This document shows positions 46,901-57,500 of a DNA stretch of 64,000 nt, in pieces. Source of the DNA: Tenebrio molitor (lineage: Eukaryota > Arthropoda > Insecta > Coleoptera > Tenebrionidae); assembly GCF_963966145.1 (NCBI RefSeq), contig NC_091053.1:3472001-3536000 (forward strand). Direction: 5' to 3'. Below the pieces are notes generated by a model. The model made no database searches and had not been told where the DNA came from. It saw nothing but the letters and a program-made list of their open reading frames with translations. The position numbers were made by a program, and so were the translations under genes. The stretch's first letter is position 1, and every line of letters begins with the position of its first letter.

Positions 46901-49900
46901 GATATTTTAGGGTAATCAAGGAGCCGCTGGTGAGAGAGGTGAAACAGGTCCTCGAGGGTTCCGCGGCCCTCGTGGTCGCAGAGGTCGCGAAGGCTTGCAA
47001 GGACCCAAAGGTGACACCGGTCAACCCGGATCTCCAGGACCTCAGGGCGAAATAGGACCACCTGGTCCCGAAGGACCTCGAGGATTTACAGGATCTCCAG
47101 GACCACCTGGTCCCAGCGGCAAAGACGGAATTACTGGACCACCCGGCGAACGCGGACCTCCTGTAAGTCCATTTACTTTGAATATCTTCGTTGTTAATTT
47201 CAAGTAGGGTGAACCAGGATCACCAGGTTCTATTGGAGCTCCTGGAGTTATTGGACCACCAGGACCTATGGGTGAAGTAGGTCCGGTGGGAGAGTCTGGA
47301 GCTCCTGGAAGTCCAGGTGTTCCAGGTGAGCCAGGAATGCCGGGAGAATCTGGAAAAGAAGGGGCCCCTGGAGCTGTCGGTCCTGAAGGAAAACCAGGAA
47401 CTCCCGGCCCAACGGGTCTTCCAGGGTTTCCGGGAGAACGAGGACTGCCTGGATTACCAGTAAGGATGTTTGTCTAAAAAAGGGTGATTGAATTAAGGGT
47501 AGTTATAGGGTATGCCGGGGTTAAAAGGTGAGACGGGTCCTCCAGGTCTTCCTGGTGTTGTTGGTGACAAGGGTCAACAAGGGGAAGCGGGTAAAGATGG
47601 CGCGCAAGGACCTGAAGGCAGAAGAGGACCTTCAGGTTCTCCGGGACCTGGTGGGTCAAAAGGGGAAAGAGGAGAAATTGGCCCACCAGGTCCGTCAGGT
47701 AGAGACGGCATACCAGGACTGAGAGGTTTGCCTGGAGCTCCAGGACCAGTTGGATCACCTGGAGAAGATGGTGATAAAGGAGACGTGGGACCTCCTGGTG
47801 AAAAAGGATTTAAAGGGGGTAAAGGAGACGCTGTAAGTTTTAAAAACACTACCAAAATTTGTTTGTATTTTTTAAATATATTTTTTTCAGGGTCCTCCTG
47901 GTAGTGGTGGACCTCAGGGCCCACGCGGTGAACCAGGACCAGTAGGACCTACTGGCGAAAAAGGTCCTCCAGGACAAATGGGAAGGCAAGGCGCAAAAGG
48001 CGAAGACGGACCAACCGGACTACCAGGTCCTCCAGGACCTGCAGGATTACAAGGCTTGCCCGGACCACCTGGAGCTAAAGGCGAAATCGGTGATTTTGGT
48101 CAAAAAGGACCCATCGGTCCAGCTGGAACACCAGGAGAGTCAGGTCCCAGAGGAGCAAAAGGAGCCGATGGATTACCAGGACTTCCCGGCCCTGAAGGTC
48201 CTTCAGGACCCAAAGGTGACACAGGTGCACCAGGAACTACAGGACCTCCAGGAACTGACGGAAAGCCTGTAAATTATTTTAACGATAACCAATCAATTTC
48301 TTCATTTTGCTGATTTCTGTCAAGGGTGAACGTGGACAACAAGGCCAGAAGGGTGAAGACGGTAAAACTGGTGCTCAAGGAGCTCCAGGTCCAAGGGGTC
48401 CTCCTGGTACTGAAGGACCAAAAGGATCACCAGGACCTGCCGGTTTTCCTGGACCTCCAGGAGAAGCAGGATTGGTAGGTCCTAAAGGAGAACCTGGAAA
48501 GGATGGTGAAGAAGGCCAACAGGGCGAACAGGGTCTACAAGGTAACCCTGGACCACCAGGCCCAATAGGACCGCCAGGACTCCCCGGAAAACCTGTAAAA
48601 ACTCCAAAACATTTTTTTCTTTTTAATCACGTTTTCATTCAAGGGTCAAGAAGGACCAGCGGGATTACAAGGAACCACAGGACTACCTGGCGAAAAAGGC
48701 GATGTAGGAATTGCAGGACCACTAGGTCCACCTGGCGCACCTGGACCTCAGGGCGTCCCAGGATCGCAAGGACCACCAGGTCTGACTGGAGCACCCGGTC
48801 CTGCAGGAGAAAATGGACCCCAAGGAGCAAGCGGACCGTCTGGACTTCCAGGAAAAACGGGCGAAGTGGGACCTAAGGGACCTAAAGGCGACCGGGGAAG
48901 GCGCGGTCCAAAGGGACACAGGGGGGAAATGGGAATGGTCGGAATGAAGGGCGAAATGGGTGAAAAAGGAGACAGAGGACCCAAAGGATCACCTGGGCCT
49001 GAAGGACGCAAAGGAGATACAGTACGTACATGACATTAGGTATATTAGGACTGGTATTAGGAAGAATTGTTGCAGGGACCTGTCGGTCCTGCAGGATTAA
49101 AGGGTAGCGACGGACCTGGAGGTCCTCCAGGAGGAGACGGCCCAACAGGACCAAAAGGTTCGGACGGCCAAACAGGAATGAAAGGCGAGCCGGGACCTCC
49201 CGGAGCTCCAGGTCCGCCAGGACCTCCAGCTGAGATGCCTCTACTGCCTCCGGAGCTTTTATTCGAGAGAGAATTGAACAGAGAAAGACGCGCCATAGAA
49301 GATATTGTGTAAGTTTATCGAAATAAATTTATACAAAGGTAAAAAGTATCTTGTTAGCACCGAATATGAAGACGAAGTGGAGAGTAAGAAGACCCAAGAA
49401 GAGACGAGTGACGAAGAAAATGACATAACCGTAAAGTTTCTGGAAATGTACAGTACTATCTACACGATGAGACAAGATCTGGAGAGGGTGAGGAAACCAG
49501 TTGGGACACGAGAAAATCCAGTACGGACCTGCAGGGATCTCTACTATGGCCACCCTCAATTCCCCGATGGTAAAGAAATCTCTGACATTACGTAACCATT
49601 TTTGACTGAAAAATTTGCACAGGATGGTACTGGATTGATCCAAATTTGGGAATGATAGACGACGCGATTTACGTCTTTTGCAACGTGACAGCTCAAGGCG
49701 AAACTTGTGTCTTTCCCGACATCCACAGTGCGAACATGCCCAACATACCCTGGAAGAAAGAAGGACCGAAGAACAACTGGTACTCTCAGCTCCGCGGAGG
49801 CTTCAAAGTAAAAATTCACATACACGACGTGTATCCATTTTGACGCCTTCTTTCCAGATAACTTACGAAACTGTCGGGATCGTCCAGATGACCTTCTTGA

Positions 49901-50217
49901 AACTGCTGTCTCAAGAGGCCCACCAGAACTTCACCTACACCTGCATCAACAGCGCTGCGTGGTACAACGACAAAACTAATAACCATGACATGTCGATTAA
50001 ATTTTTGGGAGAAAACGATCATGAATTTTCTCGCGTTAAAACCAAACCTCACGTGGTCACTGATGGGTGCCAATCGAGAAAAAGCAAAAGCGAAACAGTT
50101 TTCGAGATAAGAACGGAAAAACTGGATCGATTACCTATTGTAGACTTTTTGCCAGTCGATTATGGACTGCCTAACCAAGCTTTCGGTTTTTCGGTGGGAC
50201 CTGTTTGCCTAAAGTAA
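43915..50217 (+). CDS. Fibrillar collagen alpha chain (TSPN + 337 Gly-X-Y triplets + COLFI), 18 coding exons
   Basis: Exons are 43915-44014, 44259-44625, 44687-44849, 44897-45538, 45588-45662, 45700-46290, 46339-46644, 46695-46856, 46911-47162, 47208-47459, 47509-47832, 47891-48268, 48325-48594, 48644-49021, 49076-49308, 49358-49569, 49623-49807 and 49858-50217, totalling 1749 aa. In order they encode a signal peptide (QFLFLLFVWSLPI), a laminin-G-like TSPN domain (exons 2-4), an acidic variable region (DVDDYDDDNFDFF), a minor helix, a major helix of 337 uninterrupted Gly-X-Y triplets (exons 6-15), and a fibrillar-collagen C-propeptide (COLFI; TCRDLYYG..., WYWIDPN, FGFSVGPVCLK). Helix exons begin on Gly and are multiples of 9 bp, as in animal fibrillar collagens. 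The product should be secreted and trimerise in the extracellular matrix. The domain order resembles type V/XI or XXIV/XXVII chains. Two C-propeptide cysteines are missing. An upstream non-coding exon is implied by the acceptor at 43868-43869. Confidence 0.95.
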
Positions 50218-50448
50218 CCAAGATGACAAAAACGTAACAAAAAGTACTCACAGCATTGAAAAATTACCAAAACAAGAATTAACAATATGAATATTTACCA
50301 TAATTATACATCTTGTTGTTATAGCACCTATTTATAAATCGTTAGTACCATGGAAATGTAAATATTATACCAACACTGCCATCCCATTTGATATTTTAGG
50401 TTTAAGTAAATATGAGTTTGAAAAGTAATCGAAATGTACAGATTTACA

Positions 50449-50454
50449 AATAAA
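50449..50454 (+). terminator. Polyadenylation signal of the collagen gene
   Basis: AATAAA lies 232 bp after the collagen stop codon. No other canonical hexamer is better placed. Confidence 0.6.
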
Positions 50455-51561
50455 ACGTATTTTGAAAAGGTCGAATTGTAAATTCCCAACTGAAATCCTA
50501 CTACTTGGTAAAAGTTCTTTTCAACCCTAGAATTTAAAAAACTACTTTCATTGCATTTAATTTTGAAACGCCGGAACCATCTGCAACCATCTTTACACCG
50601 ATGATGCGAAAAAAATTAATTTATCAAGAAAATGTACTGAAGAATTTGTAATAAAGCATTCTACTTACTTCTTCTGTTCTATTATGTTCTATTTCGACAA
50701 ATAAAACGAGGTTCGCACAAAACAGAGTAAATTATTTTTCCAGCCTAGAGAAATTGGTTATGTAATGTTGGTGAAACTTTTATCCGCCACGTAGACTTTT
50801 ATAACACGTCAACATTGACGTTTCCTTAGAAAAGGATAGACATACCGCGGTGCTTAAAGCAAACAAAGATAAATCAAGAAGTGTCTTCATTACCTGAAAC
50901 GTATTTATCTATCTATCTTTATTTAATACCTGATTTGTGATAGGTGCGAGAAAAACGACATGATCGGATGTGTTCCCCGTTTGCGGTTATATTTGGAATA
51001 TAAAATTAAAGCAAGAAAAATTCCTACTAGTTTCATATTCCGCAAATTTGTTTTGTTGTAATTGTTGTTTATTTCTGTTTTGTGCAAATAATCGTTAACG
51101 GTGTCTGTGATTGACGTGTGAATGTTAGAAGTGTTGTCCCAGAAAAAATGGCCAACTAGACGGTTTCGTAACCTTCAAAAATGCAAATCTTGCCAAATTT
51201 TGGTAAATATACGATACTACGATAATTCTGTTGAATTGTGAATAAAAAAAATACTTTTCTGTGAGATTTGCCAATTGCCAACTGGTCCCGTCTTTTTGAC
51301 ATCTGTCATATCGTCGTACCGTATGTTATGGTTTATTTGTGTCGTTATTGTGTTTGTCGTGCTCAAATCTAAAATATTAATCGTTCATACCGAATACTGT
51401 AAGAAAATCGATGTTCGTGGTGAAATAATTCATACCTGTCCGTGTTAGTAATCGAGAAGTTAGGTTAGGCGATGCAAATTATCTGTCAAGGAGTGAAAGT
51501 TGTTTTTCCGCGAGCCTTGTGCATAAATTGATTTTCTTTGTGTATGTATTTAGTGTAGACA
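50455..51561. other. Intergenic, with Sec16 promoter and 5' UTR near its end
   Basis: AT-rich sequence with no element seen. The last few hundred bases (about 51300-51561) presumably hold the Sec16 start site and leader. No TATA box is evident. Confidence 0.4.
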
Positions 51562-54500
51562 ATGTCGTGGGTGAAGAAGCGAGGGCAAACCACCCCAGCC
51601 GCGCCGCCTCCGCAAGTACAAATGTACAACCCCAATCAACATTCCAATCAGGAGGTAAATCAGTAGAGTCATTGTCTTTTGTGTGTTGACACAATATGTT
51701 ACAGAACCAGTGGCAACAACAGTCGCACGATAACTGGTACAATCAAGCTCCAAAAGAAGAACCGAAAACAAATTACTGGCAACAGCCCTATCAACAACAA
51801 CAACCTTTCAATCAAAACGCGCAGCAATACGGCCACTACCAGGAGTACTACCAGAATAACACTGCATACCCGCCACAAACGTATGGCAATTTGCAGTACA
51901 ATCAACAGTACAGCGCCCAGAACAACGTGTACGGAGCGCAACCCCCGCAAACCGAAGGCGACGGGTGGAGCTCGACTTGGGGCTGGGGCGACGAAGACAA
52001 CTCCAACATACAAGCCCCCAGCCAAAACACCAACGTGGTGGCCGAGAGTTTCGCCAACGACAAGACTTGGAACTGGAGTTTAGACGAAGCCAACGCGAAA
52101 CCGCCACCCAAGCCGGTCAAAGACGAAAACGAGACGGACCCGGCGAAAGTGGCGCCCTCGTTAGACCGTCTGACGGGGAAACGCAACAAACTGGAGACGC
52201 CCCAGTGGTCGGTGGAGTCTCAGATGTCGCAAGAATCGTCCGACGACATTTTGCAAACTTCCGAAAGCGACAAGAGTCGCATGTTGTCGCGCAGCTCCAC
52301 AATCAGCCACTCGCCGATTTCGGGACAAGAGCCCCCGCCGGGGAGTCACCTGGAGAGTGCGCCAGCGAAAGAGGAGCAGGTCGAAGCGACCGGTTTCGAA
52401 AACAAGGAGATTTTGTCCCAGGTGGGACAAGATGCGAGTGGGTTGAGTGTCCCACCGATGAATAGTCACCTGGATGACAAGAGTAATCCGTACAAGCGAA
52501 ACAGTGGACTGTCGCACAAAGCAGCCAATAAGTTTAGGAGTAGTAACGTGACTCCGCCCGATAGTAGGGCGCATAACGTGTTTCCTACGCCCTTCCAGGG
52601 ACAGTCGGTCAATTTAGGTAATTGGGTAAAAGTGTGAATTGGTCAGGGTTGTCACGTTGTTGTATTTTTTTAGAAACTCTTCCTGATAATTCGGAGCAGC
52701 CGGACCCTATTCCGGTGCAGCCCGCGCGCAAAATCAGCAGCAACGGGTCGCACCCATGGGCGGAAAACAACGAAGCGCCCATCAACGACCGGAACCAGTA
52801 CCTGGAAACGGCCCAGCTGTCGGACGTCGACTTCAACCAAGTCCCGGAGAGCGTCACCCAAGATAACGACACTCTCCCACCTCCGGGTCTGCGGCGGATG
52901 GTCCCGGGGCAGACCGTCGGCGGTCCGGAATCGATCGAACCCCCCGAAGGCTTGCACCGGATGATTCCGGGCGAATCGAGCTCCCCGGAGTCGAGCCTCC
53001 GCCAGCAGAACGCCGGCAGAGGAGACGACTCCGAACCGGAGTTCACCGATATAAACACTCAGCGGTCGGCGACAATCGGTGCGGACACGCCTCCAGTAAC
53101 GGCGAGCGCCGTCGTCAACCGATCGGAGACAATCGGCGCCGATACTTCGCCCGATCCGGTAAAGCCCAGTCAAGGACGAGCGAAAAAAGGACGAAGGGAT
53201 TCGGTGGAAGGGCAGATTCAGGACGCCGATCTCGGTGCGTTAGTGAACTCGGTGCGAAATTTGACGGTGGGAGAGCAACTGGGGGATGAGGGGAACGGCG
53301 CGGAGGGTAGCGGGAGGAAGAACAGTAGGCAGGAGAGCTCCGATAGTGATCACGAGGTCAGGCCGAAGTCGCCGGTGGACAGACGGGAGAGGAGGTACAG
53401 AGACAAGGAGGAGAGAGACAGGAACAGGAGTCGGTACTCTCCCGAGGACTACAGGGACAAGAAGTACGACAGGAGGAGGTACAAAGACAGGAGATACGAA
53501 GAAGATACTGATTATTATAGCGACAAGGAACGGGAGAGGAGGCACAGAGATGATCGGGAGTACGATAGGAAATACAGTAGTTTACGGAAAGAAAAGGACA
53601 AGGACAGGAGGAGGAAGGATGATAGGAGGGAGTACGTGAGGGATCCAAGGAAAAATGATTATTACTACGGGAGGTACGAGGAGGACTACGAGAACGAGTC
53701 AAGGTCGAGGGCGTCGAGTAGGTCGGATTCGATGCACGATTCGTACCGGGACAGAGGTCACGACAGAGACCGAAGGGACAGGCGCCACAGAGAAAAGGAC
53801 CGTCACAGGAGGCACAGAGATCCTTTCAATCCTTACATGCAGGCCGGCGTAAGTATAGTCCACTCAAAAATCAAAAAAACACCAAGATTTTCCTCGATAA
53901 TTGTAATTTTGAGGTTAAGTGGTTATTAAGGAAGGGTCTTGTTTAAGTAAAAATAATAAAAATCAACGCGTGCTGGGCAATAATATAACAATTTGAGCAA
54001 TTTAATTTTATTTTGAACCAAATAAATAATGTCATAATTTATAGTTACCAATATAGTGTGAAAAAATAACTACATAGGGTTTTTTAAATTTGACCAACCT
54101 AAAGCAAAAGGTGGTGGTTTTTTGATTTTTGAATGGACTTCACAACACTCATTTGTTGCACCAGATTCTCTAATTAACTGTCTCCAGGGCTTCGGGTACG
54201 ACATCTACAGTCAGTACTACCAACAGTACCAGTACTACGAAAATCTCCGCAAGACTAACCCGCAAGCCTACGCCCAGCTCTACCGGAAGTACTATCAAGA
54301 CGCTTCCGGTGAGACTCCCTACGCGGGCGAGGACCGAGCTTCGGTGCACTCCGGTAGAAGTTCCGCCAACGACGAGTTGGCCAAAGACAGGTACTACACC
54401 AGTTCTTTCCGTTCGCGGTTTGTTTTTTCGTTTGTTTTTGAACAAGCTTTTCTAGAGAAGCTGCAGGTTTTGTACACACGCAATACACGTACATCATCAT

Positions 54501-57500
54501 GTTGTAACTGACATTCTTAATACTGTACAGATCATGCACTATACAATCTACTTTTTCTTTGCTTTGATGTTTTCAAAAATCGAATTTAAATCCCATACAG
54601 GTATACACGTCAGAGCTATTATAGTCAAACGAGTTTGCCCCACTTAGGAGGTTACTACAGAGGATCTCAAACGCATAGTATATCAGGCCAATATGGCCTG
54701 GATGACTCTAGGTGAGATCTAAAAACCCTCTTAAGGCAGTTCATGTAACCTCTCTATCTATTTGTAGTGCATCTATCTATTAATTGGCGAGTCATTCTAA
54801 ATTTTGTCGACGGTTTAAAATAAATTGGTGGAATTTGGGGGTAGAGTCTAAATAACGAGACATAGGCGATGGGTTACCGTATTTTTGGGCTTCCTCTTTG
54901 TTTGCTTGCATGCTTCTTCGTCTTCTTCTTTACCGTTCTAGTCATTCTTCTCTAGTAACCCACTAACCGACTAGTCTACTTTTCCTGCGACAACAGTCGC
55001 ATTTTAACAAAATTCAAGTGAATGTCTTCACAGAAAGAGTAGACTAAAAGCGTGACTTAACCCGATTTTTGGTAATTTTAATGAACGAAAAGTCACTAAA
55101 ACTGTTGCCAACCTAAGTAAATGTCAGAGCTTGTACTGTCGTCAGACGGCCGTCTTCCCGCAAAATACAATACAATTTGACGTTCTAGTTTCGTTCGCAC
55201 ACTCGATCAGACTGACAACCCGTTGAACTACGAAGATCCACACTTGACGGCTCAGCGTCTGACTCCGGCCAAATTTGCCACGGCGCATGTCAAGGCGTCG
55301 ATATCGTCGGGCAAGCTCGTCAAGATTCTTCCCAACTATCCTCTGGACGGGCAAGCGGGGACCGTCGAGCTCTGCAACCTGGAGAGTCTCCTGCACAACG
55401 ACGAGGACTATCAGGAGTTGAAACGGTTCCCGGGACCTCTGATCAAAGGAACCACACACAAGAAAACAATCATTGAATATTGCAAAAACAAGATCAGAGA
55501 TGCCACCGACGATCTCGATTTGGGGGACAGAGACTCGTACGTGCTCATGTGGGAGCTGTTAATTCTGCTGATAAGACAAAATGGGGTAAGATGATAGGGT
55601 GGTGTTGAGTTTTTATGCTAGTATTGTTTCGTAGATGGTCGTGGGCGCAGATATTGCGGAATTGTTGTTGAGAAATCGGTCGCAAGAGGTCGCCCAACGA
55701 CCACCATCTGTCGTTTCGAGTGTTGGTAGCAATGTCGTCGAACCGGAGTCCGTCGAAACGAGTAACGGCAGCACTACCAACTTGAAAGAGGAAGAAATCA
55801 CCAACAAGTTTCGAGAATATTTGCTGTACGGTTCCGGCAAGGAAGCGCTGGAGTGGGCGATGAAACACGGCCTGTGGGGCCACGCCTTGTTCCTGGCCAG
55901 CAAACTGGACAAGAGGACGTACGCCAACGTTCTGATGCGCTTCGCCAACGGTCTAACGATGAACGACCCTCTGCAGACTCTGTACCAGTTGCTTTCGGGA
56001 CGAACCCCGGCCGCAGTCACGGTAAGAAGTGTGAAATTCGTCCCCGAATGAGTGCAATTAGGGTGTTGCAGTGTGTGGCCGACGAGAAATGGGGCGATTG
56101 GCGCCCCCATCTCGCCATGATCCTGTCGAACTCCACGCAACGACCCGAATTGAACTGCAAGGCCATAACTATACTGGGGGACACTCTGATGGGTCGCGGG
56201 AGCTTGTACGCTGCTCAATTCTGTTATCTCATGGCGGAAGTCGGGTTCAGCCAATACGGCTGCGCCGAAGCTAAGTTGGTGCTGTTGGGTTCGAATCACA
56301 ACAAATCTTTCGCGCATTTCGCCACCAACGAGGCAATTCACATGACGGAGATCTACGAATATGCGCGAAGCTTGAACGATGATGATTTCAATCTGGTCAA
56401 CTTCCAGGTGAGTGTGAAGAGTTTTTAGATTGGAAGTTTAAAGTTGAACTTTTTTCAGCGGTACAAATATCTTCTGGCTACTCGGTTGGCCGATGTGGGT
56501 CTGCTCGAGAAGGCACTCTCTTATTTGGAGAAAATCGCGAATTTTATCGTGAAGAATCCGGGAATTGCTGAAGGAGGGTTGGTGAGCGAGGTGGCGCTGT
56601 TGGCTGATAGGTTAAAATACTACGACCCCGTGGGTGATGGTGAAGAAGAGACCGATTTTGATTCCAGCAGACCGGATAATTCGTGGCTGAAAGATCTCAG
56701 ACGGGTACAAAACGATTACACGGTAAGTCGCGACGTGTTGAATTGTTTGAAAACTAGTTATCTGTTGGATTTAAGATGGGTCTGATAACTCAACAACCTA
56801 GTATGACTTTAACAACAACAACAACAACTCACACACAAGAGGAACACGTCTACAGTCAGAATCAAGATGTGTGGCAACAACAACAACAGCAGCAGCAGGT
56901 GTACGAGCAATACCACCAACAACCGTGGAGTCCTGAACAGCAACTCGAACCCACACCAGTCGAGTACCAGAAACAACCGGAACAGCAACAACAGGAAGGT
57001 CAGTATCGCCGAATTGAAATTATGAAATTGTAAACAGCGTTGTAGGTTACGGTGGGACTCACTATCAAGAACAACAGCAACAGCAGTACTGGCCAGGACA
57101 ACAGCAATGGAGTCCAGAGCAGACTACGACTTATCAAGAGCCTGCAGAACAACAATATTATGGTGCTGTTGCTCACTCTGAGGTAGGAGGATGATTTTTT
57201 GGTTTTCTTGAATGTCAATTTCGTTATACTGATGCATTGTTAATTTAGCAACAAGGCGATTATGACAGGAGCTTGCATAAAATCAGCAAAAATTGTTTCG
57301 GTTCTGGTCGACAGAAGTGCGGACCGCGGACTAAACAGAAATGTCGTGTTTGAGTGGATGACGCGGCAATATTGTTGTTAGGAGACGTTGCATTCCTCCG
57401 TTGATTTTTAAATTGAAAAAGAAAACTTTTTAACTCTAAATATTGTTACGAGACAAATCAATTTATTGAATAACAATAAAACGTGAAATGTTTTTTTACG

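Noticed and set aside
45693..49296. Proline-rich minus-strand open frames across the collagen gene
   Set aside because: They are antisense shadows of Gly-X-Y codons (GGN/CCN).
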